Shown here: piece after piece, positions 37,992 to 48,858 of the stretch
Layout of the letters: every line of letters starts with the position of its first letter
Position numbering within the stretch: position 1 is the first letter of the stretch
DNA from: PFL42 sp963789825
GTDB taxonomy: Bacteria > Chloroflexota > Anaerolineae > Anaerolineales > E44-bin32
Assembly (NCBI GenBank): GCA_963789825.1
Contig: CAWBME010000005.1
Coordinates: forward strand, 186,001 to 250,000
Length of the DNA stretch: 64,000 nucleotides
Direction of reading: 5' to 3'
Program-made: the position numbers and the translations under genes
Notes under the pieces: generated by a model
What the model was told of the DNA's origin: nothing
Seen by the model: the letters and a program-made list of their open reading frames with translations, nothing else
Database searches by the model: none

Positions 37992-40900
37992 TCAGGGCCG
38001 AAGCATCGGCACTTGGGCGAACATCTCCGGCGCCAGGCTGTCGACCACCTCGGCGGCCGGAGTGTAGTTGGCCAGCAACTGCTGCTGCGTGACGTCTGCC
38101 TGCCCCGGCCAGGCGATGTCCAGGATGCGGGTGTGGTTGGCATCCGCGGGGCCGCCGCCGAGGCGCCATTGCGAGGCATTCGTTTCGACATCGCGCACGC
38201 GCCAGACCCCCGGCGAGGGGAAGCCGTCCTGGCTGAGCAAGACTGCGGCGTACGCCCACTGGGTCGGGTCTCCCTTGCCGAAGGCCTCTCGGGGCACGCG
38301 TAGACTGATGCGCTGGCTTGCCGCGTCACTGATCACCCTGACACTGATCTGACCATCCTGGATCGGAGCGCCTTGTTCATCGGGGCGGAGGAACTGGGGC
38401 GTCCATCCCTCGGCCCAGACGGCTGCCTCCCAGCCGAAGCCCTCCGCCAGCGCGGCGTTCCTCCCGGGCAGCAGCAAGCGGGCGCCGGTGGCCTGGCCTG
38501 GGTCGGTGTCCACGTACACATCCAGCGTCTGCAGCGCCAATCCGTTGGGAGAGCCCCACGGATTGGTGAGCGGTCCGTACAGACCGAAAGTGAAGATCAA
38601 GCTGCGCTCATCCGCCGCGACGGAGAAGGAGCGCAGGTCGAACACCTGCTGCTCGAAGACGGCATCCATCGGGTACACATAGGTTCCAGGGCCCGTGTCG
38701 TCGCCCACCGGATCCTCGACCTGCAACACGACCTCAGCCAGCCCCAGATCGGGCAGCTGCAGCGAGGCTGGGCCATCGGCGGGGAGGTCTTGCAGCGGCC
38801 GATTGCCCGCCGAGATCACTGCCAGCAGCTGCAGCTCGTCGCCCGGTTCGACTTCGCCCAGCAGTTCGAGCGGAACAGCGACCTCCACGCCATCGGCGCC
38901 GGCGGCACTGCGGATCTCCGTTCCATCTGCAGTCGGCTGCCAGTCAATGCCGCGCACGGTGCTCCAGGTTGCAGCGGGCGCCGCCCGGCGCAGCGCAAGG
39001 TCGAGGCGGGCGGTGGCGGGGAAGCCTATCAGGTCGGCCTCGCGGTTGGGCCTGGCGCTGGCGCGGAAGGAGGTGGAGTCCTTGACGCGGGGCGAAGCGA
39101 AGTAGATGCTGGCAGCGGGTGCGTCGAGCGACCAGATCTCGGGATCCAGGGTGAGCTTCAGGTACAAGTGCTTGGCGTCGACCGCGAGACTGAGACTGGA
39201 GGCCAGGTCGGCGGCGCGCGCCTGCACTCCGCCTGGTGCGGGATACAGGGCAGCTTGGTCCCACTCCGTCTCCGGCGACACCACGCCGTCAAGCGTTGGC
39301 GTGAACGGCGCCTGCAGCCCCTGCGTTGCGGCGGCGGGAGCGGCCGGCACGATGGGGACGCGGACGAAGGCGGGTACCTCCTCGCCGAGTGACTGATACA
39401 CCCCGGCAAGCAAGGAGCGGAAGCCCCGGTCGAAGTAGTCGTCGTTGCCGGAGTTCTGGTCGGCGCCGTACCACCAGAACCAATCGGAGCCCTCGGCCAG
39501 GTACATGAAGTCTAGCGCCTCCTGCAGCGCCTCGGGCGACGGCGGCAGCTTGTCCCCGGTCAGATCGTACTTCCCCAGGTCCTTGCGCGTCCGCAGCAAG
39601 TACTCCCAGGCCCGCGTCTCCTCGGGCTCTCCGATCCAGGTATCGTAGTTGGGGCTGAACCAAGCGCCGGGGAACAGGCTCTCCAGGGATCGCTGCTCGG
39701 GAAACGCCTCAAGATAGTCACGTGGTGTGACGGTGCGGATGGTCTGGCTTTCGGACAGACTACGATACAAGGCATGCAGAAAGGCCTTGCCGTCATTGGG
39801 GTAGTTTTCCCAGGCGTTCTCCCCATCGAGGATGACGGTGACCAGATGCGGTCCCGGTGCGCCCTCCGCCGCCAGCCGGGCGCGGATGTTCTCCAAGCGT
39901 TGCAGGAAGTCGGCGGCGGCTGCCTCGCCCGGCGTCTGCGAGTACTCGAAGCCGATCAAGTCCGACAGGCGCAGGTCGCGGAATACGATCATCACCGGCT
40001 CGGCGCGCTCCCCCTGCACGAAGTACGGGCGGTAGAGGGCGTCGGCTTCCTGGACCGTGTCGGACGCGTCGCGCGTGAAGGCGCCCAGGCCCAGGCTGTT
40101 GGCCAGAACCTGTTCGCCGCTGGCCATCCACGCAAACCCGGCATTGGCGACCAGCGGCACGATTTCCTCCGCCACGGCGCCCTCCGAGGGCCACAGCCCG
40201 CTGGGCTCGCGCCCGAAGCGCTGCCGGTACTGCTCCGCAGCCAGTTCCAGCTGGGCGATGGCATCGTTCGGGTAGGAGAAGCGCTCGGGCATCTCGCCAT
40301 CCGGGTTTCCGGTGAGCGCCAGCTTGGTGTTGTAGAGCAAGGGAAGGATCGGATGGGCATAGGGGCTGGTGATGACCTCGATCTGCCCCGCCTCCTGGAG
40401 ATCACGGTGCAGCGGGATGACCTCGCCCAGGATGCGACGTGCCTCCTGGAACACGACGGCCTTGTCGGCCTCGGCGAACCCTTCGCCCTTCTCGACCAGC
40501 GCTTGCAGCGGCGGCTGTGCGAGGAAGTCGGGGTCGAACCAGGCCAGGTTGAACCAGACCTGCAAGTCGCGGTAGTCCCTCTCGTCGAAATTGGCCAGGG
40601 CCTGATCGATATCTTCGGCCGTTGCCCCGCCGCGCTTGTTCAGCAGTTCCTGGTAGCGCGGGAAGCGGCCGATGACATTGGCCCAATTGGCGTCGAAGAA
40701 TCTTGTCAACAAGAAGCGCTTGTCGGCCTCCGTCAGGCTGGCTGCGGGTTTCTCCGCCAGCACCCAGTAGCTGTCCTTGGCCTCGCCCGCAGCGAAATCC
40801 TCCAGCTGCCGCAGGAGCACCGGCGTCAGATTGAAGGTGACGTGGACGTCGGGGTACTGCGCCACGGTCGAGGCCATGTCGTAGTAGTCCTTGGTGGCAT

Positions 40901-41108
40901 GCACCCGCACCCAGGGGCGCGTGTACACCCCGGCGGGCTCCTGGTAGTAGAGCGGCTGATGCTGGTGCCAGACCAGGTTGAGGTAGAGCACGTCCTCGTC
41001 CGCCGCAGGGAGAGGCGCCGGCGTCGAGGTAGGCGACACAGCCGGAGTGCAAGCGCCGGAAAGCAGGCCGGCAAGCAGCAGGCAGCAGGACCAACGGACA
41101 AGCCTCAC
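37992..41108 (-). CDS. Extracellular GH57 glycoside hydrolase lipoprotein with glucodextranase-type C terminus
   Basis: The GTG start overlaps the upstream stop (GTGA). A lipoprotein signal (RWSCCLLLAGLLSGACTPA) indicates export. The GH57 domain covers about residues 35-500 with YLNLVWHQHQPLYYQEP, GLWPSEGAVAEEIVPL (nucleophile region) and VTVILDGENAWENYPNDG (acid/base region). The C-terminal part (about 600-960) includes a DOMON-like section and a Glucodextran_C-type domain (VGDDTGPGTYVYPMDAVF, DVYVDTDPGQATGA). This is the build of amylopullulanases that cut alpha-glucans outside the cell. The length of about 1038 residues is usual for these enzymes. Confidence 0.92.
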   Translation of the reverse strand: MRLVRWSCCLLLAGLLSGACTPAVSPTSTPAPLPAADEDVLYLNLVWHQHQPLYYQEPAGVYTRPWVRVHATKDYYDMASTVAQYPDVHVTFNLTPVLLRQLEDFAAGEAKDSYWVLAEKPAASLTEADKRFLLTRFFDANWANVIGRFPRYQELLNKRGGATAEDIDQALANFDERDYRDLQVWFNLAWFDPDFLAQPPLQALVEKGEGFAEADKAVVFQEARRILGEVIPLHRDLQEAGQIEVITSPYAHPILPLLYNTKLALTGNPDGEMPERFSYPNDAIAQLELAAEQYRQRFGREPSGLWPSEGAVAEEIVPLVANAGFAWMASGEQVLANSLGLGAFTRDASDTVQEADALYRPYFVQGERAEPVMIVFRDLRLSDLIGFEYSQTPGEAAAADFLQRLENIRARLAAEGAPGPHLVTVILDGENAWENYPNDGKAFLHALYRSLSESQTIRTVTPRDYLEAFPEQRSLESLFPGAWFSPNYDTWIGEPEETRAWEYLLRTRKDLGKYDLTGDKLPPSPEALQEALDFMYLAEGSDWFWWYGADQNSGNDDYFDRGFRSLLAGVYQSLGEEVPAFVRVPIVPAAPAAATQGLQAPFTPTLDGVVSPETEWDQAALYPAPGGVQARAADLASSLSLAVDAKHLYLKLTLDPEIWSLDAPAASIYFASPRVKDSTSFRASARPNREADLIGFPATARLDLALRRAAPAATWSTVRGIDWQPTADGTEIRSAAGADGVEVAVPLELLGEVEPGDELQLLAVISAGNRPLQDLPADGPASLQLPDLGLAEVVLQVEDPVGDDTGPGTYVYPMDAVFEQQVFDLRSFSVAADERSLIFTFGLYGPLTNPWGSPNGLALQTLDVYVDTDPGQATGARLLLPGRNAALAEGFGWEAAVWAEGWTPQFLRPDEQGAPIQDGQISVRVISDAASQRISLRVPREAFGKGDPTQWAYAAVLLSQDGFPSPGVWRVRDVETNASQWRLGGGPADANHTRILDIAWPGQADVTQQQLLANYTPAAEVVDSLAPEMFAQVPMLRP

Positions 41109-43257
41109 CGATGGACCTCCTCGTCCGCGGCCAGTGTCCCCGGGTCGATGCGGAAGAAGTACGGCTCGAATGGTACAGGGGAAAGCCGCAGCGTGCGCGC
41201 CGCATCGGCCGGCCAAGTCGCTCGCCCCGCCTCGCTCCAAGGAACCTGCGAGATGAGGTCGAACAGGCGGAACGGCATGCCTTGATTCAGGGCCCAGCGG
41301 CTCAGGTCAAACTCGAGCGGCGTGCGCTCGGCGTGCAGGCTCACGACGCCCCAGATGGTCTCGCTCTCCTGGCGGCAGACGATCGAGAGCACGTCCGGAG
41401 AGGAGCAGGGGACAGGGTTGAAGTGACGGCCGCCGCGCAGCAGCGCCGCAGATCCGGCGCGGGCATGCAGCAAGCTGGAATACCAATCCTCGGAATAGGC
41501 CTCCTGCCCCGACCACACCATCGGCACGAAACCTGCCAGCACAAGCATGGCAAGCATCGTCCGCTCGGCGGCCGAGCCGCGCCAGGCATACGAGGGCATT
41601 CCGGTGCGCGTGTCGTGCGTCTCGGTGAAGCACACGCGGATCGCGCCGGGTGGAAGCGCAGACCAGTAGTCCTGAAGCCAGTCGCCGATTTCCTGGCAGG
41701 TGAGGTCGCCACGCAGCAAGGAGAACAGATTGACACACGGCTGGTAGTCATACTGGAAGTCGTGCGAGCGATGATAGATTGGTCCGAAGAGCTCGCACAG
41801 CATCGCCTTCTCGGGGCTGAGACGCTTGAGCCCAATCTGCAGCCGCTCCAGCAGGGGAAGAACTCCGAGGCTGGTGTAGGAGGCGTGGTAGGGAATGCGG
41901 CGATCCCAGTTGGGTTCCTTGGCGTGCGGGGCGTCGATGCGATAGCCGTCGATGTCGTACTCGGCGGCCATGCGCAGCGACCAGTCCAACATGTAGTCGT
42001 GGTAGGCCGGATTCGCCCAGTCGAGCGAGTAGGTGTCGTTCCAGCCGTGTGAGCTGACCAGGCGGCCTTGCTCGTCGCGGCAGAACCATTCGGGATGCTC
42101 GCCCACGTAGCGGGCGTGGGTGGCACACCCTTGTGGAACAAAGTCCATCAGCAAGCGCATGTCGTGGCGGTGGACTTGGCGCACAAGCTCGCCGAAGTCG
42201 TCGGCCGTCCCCAGGCTCGGGTCGAAGGCTTCGAAATCGGTCATGGCATACGGCGACCCGGATCCAAGCCAGTTCTCGTCCCAGGCGCGGCCGCTGCGGT
42301 TGTCATAAGCCATGACCGGAAGCAAGTACAGCGTGTTCAGGCCAAGCCGGTGCAGGCGCGGGATTTCGGCCGCCAGCCCGCGAAACCCGCCAAACTGACC
42401 GGGATGTACCTCGTAGACCGCCGCCAGCTGCACCCAACGGGGTGGGCTGCCGAACAGCGGCGGCACGAAGTCCCACCCGAGCGTAGTGCTCGCGGAACTG
42501 ATCCAGCGCCTGCTCCCAGGTGCCGGCGACGAGCGCCAGATACTGTGTCCCGGCGTGTAGGCAAGCGCCTGGGGCCAGCCAGCCGGCCAGGCCGATCTGG
42601 TGGCCCAGCGCCGCGCCCGGCGCATCGCCGAAGATCAGCGGCGTGCCGGCTTCGGTTTCACTGTGGTACCAAACGAGCAGCGTCAGCTTGCGTGCGGCGT
42701 TGTGAATGGCCAACAATCCGGGAGTCACGTCGGGCGCATCTTCCAGGGCGCGGTCCCAGCGCATGCGGGCGGCGGGCGCTAACTCGCGCGGCAGCGGACG
42801 GCCCGCACGCAGATCGAGAAAGGCGCTCATCGGCAGTCGAGGACGCAGGTTGGTGCAGGGCGCCTCAATGCGGCAGTCGTGAACGGCACCCAGGCTGGAC
42901 CCGGGCAAGGTGAGGCGCACGCCGGTGAGCTGCTGCTCCCGGCCCGAGAGATTGGTCACGGTCAGACGCCGCTCGAAGTGGGTGGACTGCGCGCGCCACT
43001 CTTCATCCACGCCCAGGTCCCCGCTGCGCCAGCGTCGCAGCACAACGTTGGCCTGTGGCTTGGCGACCCGCGGCGGCCGATCGGGGTTGGACCAGCCGCT
43101 GGGCTTGAGCTGCACCTGAACGCTAGGCGCTCGGCCGCTCGAGAGGGCGGCGCCGCGTGAAGTCGCCGCGGGATACGCGAATCGGTCCGCCAATTCCAGT
43201 GCCGCAAGTGAGTGTCTGTGCACCGGCCTCCAGCCGGTAGGTCTTCGGCTTGGCCAT
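41105..43257 (-). CDS. GH13 alpha-amylase-family enzyme (cyclomaltodextrinase/neopullulanase-like), two frameshifts
   Basis: The likely start MAKPKTYRLEAGAQTL directly follows the upstream stop (TAGATG). The frame changes near 43135 and again near 42480. The catalytic residues are intact: nucleophile Asp in GYRIDAPHAKEP, acid Glu in AMLCELFGP and transition-state Asp in FTETHDTRTG. An N-terminal beta domain precedes the barrel. No signal peptide is seen, so it should cleave imported maltodextrins in the cytoplasm. It lies between the transporter genes and the secreted GH57. The indels may be sequence errors. Confidence 0.88.
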
Positions 43258-43953
43258 CTAGCCCTCCGGAGCGACGGGCGCGGCAGCGCCGCCCCACTCA
43301 GCAACCGCGCGGCAGGCCAGTGCCGCGGCGCAGGCGAAGGCGAGCAGCAAGCCAGCCGGGATCACGACGATGCCCAACCCGGCGAGCAGCAGGATGACGG
43401 AGCCCACCGCCAGGCTGAGCAGCGGATGGGCGACGAACTGGTTAGCCAGCCGACGCCAGGCCTGTCGCAACGAACCAGCCTGCTGCGTGGCGATCCACGC
43501 CGCAAGGTACACCTGTGCCATCAGCCACAGCAGCAGCAGCAGGAAGAAGACCGCCCCGAGGAAGGATGCCAGCCAGGTCCCAGCCAGCGGCGCCTGGGGA
43601 TTCACGTAGAAAGCCAGGTTGGCGGCCAGCAGGCCGCTGCCGGCCAGCCCCAGCGCCCCCCAGCGGTAGGCAAGGCCGGGGGTGCTCCGGGCGCCGTCGA
43701 GCATCGTGCGCAGGTGAACCGGGCTGCGTTGCCCAGCCTGCGCCGCGGCATGGAACAGCCCGAAGGTCGACAGCGGCCAGAGTGCCAACGCAGCTACCCC
43801 CAAGACCAGCACCAGCAGGTCCCGACCGACGGCGCCGTAGCCGAGCAGGGCGAAGCCGGGCAGGCTGGTCAGCGCCCAGATCAGGTTGAAGACCATCAGT
43901 AGAAAGGACTCCTCCCACAGGTCGCGCGCCGCCAGCACCAGGATTCGGATCAT
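43258..43953 (-). CDS. DUF624/YesL-like membrane protein
   Basis: I start at MIRILVLAARDLWEESFLLMVFN; the longer frame includes noncoding sequence and a terminator. The 231-residue product has about five to six membrane helices. It resembles the DUF624 family of small membrane proteins regularly encoded with sugar ABC importers in Firmicutes and Chloroflexota. Its role is unknown; here it sits between malG and the GH13 gene. Confidence 0.7.
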   Translation of the reverse strand: MIRILVLAARDLWEESFLLMVFNLIWALTSLPGFALLGYGAVGRDLLVLVLGVAALALWPLSTFGLFHAAAQAGQRSPVHLRTMLDGARSTPGLAYRWGALGLAGSGLLAANLAFYVNPQAPLAGTWLASFLGAVFFLLLLLWLMAQVYLAAWIATQQAGSLRQAWRRLANQFVAHPLLSLAVGSVILLLAGLGIVVIPAGLLLAFACAAALACRAVAEWGGAAAPVAPEG

Positions 43954-44000
43954 GGGATGGGATGCCTCCGTGCGGGGAGCTGCTGGCACCGTGAGAAAGC

Positions 44001-44033
44001 CGAACGGGGAGGCGGAGCGCGCCTCCCCGTTCG
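44001..44033 (-). terminator. Stem-loop after malG
   Basis: CGAACGGGGAGGC and GCCTCCCCGTTCG make a 13-bp perfect stem with a 7-base loop, followed on the minus strand by GCTTTCTC. It separates the transporter genes from the DUF624-like and hydrolase genes and may lower their expression. Confidence 0.65.
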
Positions 44034-44051
44034 AGAGCAGGTGTGGCATCG

Positions 44052-44985
44052 CTACCCCTTGACGCTGCCCAGCGTCAGCCCGGAGATCAGGCACTTGGAG
44101 GAATAGAGGAACAGGATCACCACCGGGATCGTGACCAGGATCGATGCTGCCGAGAACATGCCCCACTGGGTCTGGAACTGCTCCTGCAGCGTGCGCAGCC
44201 CCAGCGGCCAGGTCCAGATCTGCTCGGCGTTGCCCAGGATGATGCGGGCGAACAGGTAGTCGTTCCAGGCCTGGGTGAAATTGAACAGGAAGACGATCGC
44301 CAGCGCCGGCGTGGACAGCGGCAGGATGATGCGCCAGAACGTGCCGAACTGCGCGGCACCGTCGATCAGGCCGCTTCCTCCAGGTCGCGCGGGATCGTGT
44401 CGTAGTAGCCCTTCAGGATCCAGATGCTGAAGGGCACCGCGCTGACCGAGTAGGCGATGATCAAACCGCGGTAGCTGCCGATCAGGCCAGTTGCGCAGCG
44501 CCAGGATGTAGATCGGGACCATCAGCATGGCGGCCGGGATCATCTGCGTGGCCAGCAGGAACACCAGCCCGGCGTTCCGGCCCCGGAAACCGCCAGCGGG
44601 AGAAGGCGTAGGCCGAGGTGGCGGCCAGGCGACGCCGACCAGCGCCGTTGCCAGCGTGATGATCAGGCTGTTCCACAGCCAGAGCAGGAAACTGGTGTTG
44701 TCGATCAGCATCGCATGTAGTTCTGCAGCGAGGCATCCTGCGGAATGATGGCCAACGAGGTGGAGAGCAGACGGTCGCCGGGACGCAGCGAGACGCTGAG
44801 CACGCGCAGCACCGGGTAGACGGCGATCAGGCAGCACAGGATCAGCGTCAGGTGAATCAGGGTCCGCTTGAAGGGAGCTGTCGCCGCGGCCGGCTGTGGA
44901 AGAAGCGGCTGATGGCGCTGGGCTCGTCCTTGGCCTGGTCTGCGGTGATTGCGCCTGCCGTCGTGGTTGTCGTGAGGCTGCTCAT
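44052..44985 (-). CDS. malG: MalG-type sugar ABC transporter permease, several frameshifts
   Basis: The start MSSLTTTTTAGAITADQAKD overlaps the malF stop (ATGA). The MalG-like sequence is spread over several frames: LIHLTLILCCLIAVYPVLRVLSVSLRPGDR, LWLWNSLIITLATALVGV, FLLATQMIPAAMLMVPIYILAL, then an intact end FGTFWRIILPLSTPALAIVFLFNFTQAWNDYLFARIIL ... SGLTLGSVKG. At least four indels are needed. The membrane layout and the end of the family are normal once joined. With malF it would form the channel for maltodextrin import; the ATPase is not in the window. Confidence 0.82.
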
Positions 44986-46055
44986 TGCGTCGGCTCCTTC
45001 AAGGTCCCGGTGAGGCGGATGTACAGCAGAGAGAAGACGAGCAGGATGCCAAAGATCACAAAGGCAAAGGCGGCGGAGACGCCGTAGCGGTTAAAGTACT
45101 GGAACGCGGAACGGAACAGGGCCGTCACCAGGGTATCGCTCGTCTCCAGCTCATTCTCGTTGATGAAGAAGGGCACGTTGAAGTTGTTGAAGGTCCAGAT
45201 CGTGCCCAGGATGATGGCCGGCGTCAGAACGGGCTGGATCAGCGGCAGGGTGATATGGCGCAACTGCTGGACCCCGCCGGCGCCGTCCATCTCGGCGGCT
45301 TCGTAGTACTCGCCGGAGATGCTCTGCACGCCCCCAGGATGATGACCATCATGAAGGGGATGCCGAGCCAGACGTTGGTGATCACATGGCGGCGAAGTTC
45401 CAGAAGGCGTCGGTCTTCCACTCGATCGGCGCCATGCCCAGCGACAGTCAGGCATGATGTTGACGAAGCCGTACTCATAGTGGAACTCGCCGCGCCAGGC
45501 CAGCACGGCGATCACCTGCGGGATGGCCCAGGGGAAGATCAGCAGGGCACGGTAGACGCCGCGCCAGCTGCATCGGGCGGTTGAGCAGCAGCGCCAGCGC
45601 CATCCCGCCGATCACGTGCAACACGACGTTGAAGAACGTCCACAGCACGGTGCGCAGAAAGACCGGAAGGAACTGAACCTGCTTCAGCACCGGCAGGGGA
45701 AAGACATCGACGTAGTTCTTGAGCAGGCAGTTGACCAGCCAAGGACCCTCGGTCGGTTCCGCAGCCGCGGCGCAGGCGACCCACAGGTACTGCGCCTTGT
45801 CGCCGAATCGGCGCAGGCTCATGTTGGTCAGTGAGAGGTTGAGTTCCCACAGCAGCGGGTAGACCACCAAGATCACCAGGCCGACGGCGGCCGGGGCGAT
45901 CAGCATGACCGTCAGCGTGTGCTTGGAGCGCAGCAGCCGGCCGAAGATCAGGTAGACCAGCGCCTCGAGCAGCACGAACAAACACGAAGAGATAGATGAT
46001 GGTCGACCCCAACCTGGGCCAGGCTGGGGAGGATTTGCTTGAGCAGCTGCTCCAA
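44982..46055 (-). CDS. malF: MalF-type sugar ABC transporter permease, several frameshifts
   Basis: A TTG start after AAGGGAG gives LEQLLKQILPSLAQVG. The protein then jumps frame repeatedly. Recognisable segments are LTVMLIAPAAVGLVILVVYPLLWELNLSLTNMSL, FFNVVLHVIGGMALALLLNRPM, the EAA loop EYYEAAEMDGAGGVQQLRHITLPLIQPVL, and the end FGILLVFSLLYIRLTGTLKEPTQ. At least four indels lie between 45320 and 46000. The EAA loop contacts the ATPase subunit. Order malE-malF-malG is standard. Confidence 0.82.
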
Positions 46056-46102
46056 GGGCGGGCTCCCTTCTGTGGGACGGGCGCCGGGCGACGGGATGGG
46101 CC

Positions 46103-46130
46103 GGAGGCCAGGGCCATGGCCCTGGCCTCC
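46103..46130 (-). terminator. 28-bp perfect palindrome between malE and malF
   Basis: GGAGGCCAGGGCC and its exact complement join with an AT centre, making a very stable hairpin 15 bases after the malE stop. Such hairpins after a binding-protein gene raise its mRNA over that of the permease genes, as known for malE in E. coli. Confidence 0.7.
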
Positions 46131-46144
46131 TTGCCGGTAGTATC

Positions 46145-47446
46145 TTACTCGAGGGTCGCGATGCAGGCTTCAGCCGCCGCCTGCATGGCGCCGCGGCGTC
46201 CTCCGGCGACTTGTCGCCGGCGAGCACGGCCTGCATCTCGGGCTTCATGCTGTCCCAGTTGCAGCGCATCTCGACCGACGGCGGGCATCCGCGACACCGA
46301 CGACCATCTGGTCGGCGGAGCCCTCGAGGATCGGGTCGTCGGTGATCAGCGGATCTCCAGCGCCTCCTTCAGGGCCGGCAGCCGGGTAAGCTTGGTGACC
46401 ATCGAGGTCTGGTTCTCGGGATTGGTGACAAAGTCGATGAAGTCCATGACCACGGCCACCTTGGCGCCATCCAGCCCGGCCGGGAGCATGAAGTACATGC
46501 CGCTGGTGTAGGGGGCGGCCATCGCCAGCGCCGGTGATCATCGGGATGCGGGCCACGCCCAGCTTGTCGCCGAACAGGTCCTTGTAGCCGCCCAGCGACC
46601 AGTCGCCGTTGACGATCATGGCCGCCTTGCCCTCCTTGAAGAGGGTGTCGGCGCCGTTGTAGTCGCTCTCGGCCGGAACGATGCGCCTCGTCCTTGAGCT
46701 GCTTCAGCGAGCCGCAGGGTGGCGACCATCTCGGGCGTGTTGAGCGTCGGGGTCACGCCGTCCTCGGCGAAGACCTTGCCGCCAAAGCCACCCAGCCACG
46801 GCACGAGCCAGAAGGGCTCGGTCTGGTTGTAGACCAGCCGTACTGCTCGCCGGCAGCCTTGAGCTCGGTCAGCCGCACGGCGAGCAGCGCCGTCGGTGTT
46901 GGCCGGAGGCGTCAGCGATCAGGTCCTTGTTGTAAGCAGCATCAGGTGGTTGCCGTTGGAGATCGGAACGCCCCAGGTCTGGCCGTCCAGCGCGGACGGC
47001 CGAGCTGTCGACGTACTTGCTCAGGTCGACCAGGTCGTCCGACCGGGAGGATGATCTCGGCCGTCGGTGAAGGGGCCGGCGTGGTCGTTGACGGTCCACA
47101 GCAGGTCGGGCGAGGCTGCCGGCGAGGGCCGGCGGTCAGGAAGTCCTCGCGCAGCGTCTCCACGTCCTTGTTGGTGAGCTCGAAGGTGACCTCGGGGTGC
47201 ATGGCGGTGTAGGCATCGGCCAGCGCCTGGACGTACTGCAGGCGGCGCTCGGCCTCGCCTTCCTTGGTGCCAGAGCTGGATGGTCACCGGCTCCATCGGC
47301 GGCGCCTCGACGGGCGCAGGCGCTTCTGTGGCCGCCGGCGGTTCGGGCGGTGCGGCGGGCGCCTCGGTGGCTGCCGGAGCGCATGCGCCCAGCACCATCA
47401 CCGAAACGATCAGCAGGCTGATCAGTGTCCAAAGCTTCTTACTCAT
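46145..47446 (-). CDS. malE: Maltose-type extracellular solute-binding protein, about ten frameshifts
   Basis: The start MSKKLWTLISLLIVSVMVLGACAPAA is an intact lipoprotein signal peptide after AGAGGAG. The mature part is recognisable only in pieces across three frames: GEAERRLQYVQALADAYTAMHPEVTFELTNKDVE, VPISNGNHLM, TEPFWLVPWLGGFGGKVFAEDGVTPTLNTPEMV, FKEGKAAMIVNGDWSLGGYKDLFGDKLGVARIP, VVMDFIDFVTNPENQTSMVTKL and EAC IATLE at the end. These are in the correct order for a family-1 binding protein of about 430 residues. Either the gene is decaying or the consensus is poor here. Confidence 0.8.
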
Positions 47447-47589
47447 GGGTAGGGTTTCTCCTCTTTGCGAATCTCGGATTTCGAACTCGGGTTCCCCGAC
47501 GGTCAAGTTCGGCCGCGGGCGTACGCTGCGGAAGTCCTCTTCATCTCTCCTCGTGGAAGCGTGCACCTCCTGTCTTGATACGGCCCGGC

Positions 47590-48796
47590 TCATGTCGGGC
47601 ATCCGGCCAGCATGCGCACGGCGTGCTGCTGGGCCAACGCTACGGCGCCCATGGCGGTCGAGCGCCGGCCGAGCATAGCCGCCTGCACCTGCACGACCTC
47701 GGCCGAGGCGCGCAGGCTTCGGCGGCGGACGGCGTCGCGGATGGGATTGAGCAGCAAGTCGCCCACCATGGCCACTCCGCCGCCGACGACCACCATCTGA
47801 GGATTGACCAGGTTGACGAGCGTGGCGGCGCTGATGCCGATCAGCCGGCCCGCATCCGCCAGCAGCTGCTGGGACATGTGATCGCCGCGATGGGCGGCTT
47901 CGGCGATGTCGCGGGCGGTCAGCGATTCGAGCGGCGTGTGCTGCGCCAGCACGCTGGGCGTCCCGGTGCGGATCGCCTGCACGGCGCGCTCGGGCGAGGG
48001 CGGCGCCGCCGGCCATCGCCTCCAGGCAGCCGCGGTTGCCGCAGGTGCACACGGGGCCTTCGGGATCGAGCGTGATGTGGCCGATCTCGCCGGCGGCGCC
48101 GCTGGCGCCGATATATACCTGCCCGCCCAACAAGAAGCCGGCGCCAATTCCCGTGCCGACTTTGATATACACCATGTCCTGCATGCCACGCGCGGCGCCG
48201 AAGGCCCACTCACCCAGCGCGCCCAGGTCGGCGTCGTTGAGCAGTTTGACCGGCTTACCCCACAGGGCCTGCATGCGTTCCCGGATCGGGAAGCCGTCCC
48301 AGCCGGGCATGATCGGCGGCGCCGTCACCAAACCCTGCCCTTCGGAGACGGGGCCGGGCACGCCGGCGGCGAGCACGCGCAGCGCCGGCTCCTGGCGTCC
48401 GCCCGTGCGGCGCTGCAGGTCGCGCACCAATCGATCCACCTGCTGCAGACAGGCTTCCGGACCGCGTTCGATCGGCCACGGGCTCTCGATCTCGCCCAGC
48501 ACATGGGCTGCCAGGTCGGTGACGACCAGGGTGAGGTGGGTAGCGCCGATGTCGATGCCGATCAGCCGGCCGGCCTGCGGGTTGAGGTCGAGCATCACCG
48601 AGCGGCGTCCGCCGTTCGAGCTGCGGCTGCCGATCTCGCGCAGCACCTGGCGCTCCAGCAAATCGTTGACCAGACCGGTGATCGCCGCCCGGCTGACGCC
48701 CAGATCGTGAGCCAGCTGCGAACGCGAGGCGCCGCCCGGGGTGAGACGGACGATATCGAGGACGGTTTCCCGCGATTGGTAGCGTGCTGCTGCCAT
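47590..48796 (-). CDS. ROK-family (NagC/XylR-type) transcriptional repressor, one frameshift
   Basis: An N-terminal winged helix (GASRSQLAHDLGVSRAAITGLVNDLL) precedes a ROK sugar-kinase-like domain with GIDIGATHLTLVVTD, KVGTGIGAGFLLGGQVYIGASGAAGEIGH and the zinc motif CTCGNRGCLEAMAGG. Near 48000 an extra base shifts the frame; SPERAVQAIRTGTPSVLAQ onward to AGRLIGISAATLVNLVNPQMVVVGGG and the stop is in the other frame. It is upstream of malE on the same strand and should repress the glucan genes, with a sugar as inducer. Confidence 0.88.
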
Positions 48797-48826
48797 CCGG
48801 TGCCCGTCGCTGGTGGGGATGGTCCG

Positions 48827-48855
48827 AGCATACGCCGGAAGGCCCGCTTTGTCAA
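48827..48855 (-). promoter_or_regulatory. Promoter of the ROK-mal operon
   Basis: On the minus strand TTGACA and TATGCT are separated by 17 bases, 30 bases before the ROK start codon. Confidence 0.75.
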
Positions 48856-48858
48856 GTA

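Noticed and set aside
39774..41285. 503-codon open frame antisense to the GH57 gene
   Set aside because: Shadow of the GH57 enzyme; no independent coding features.
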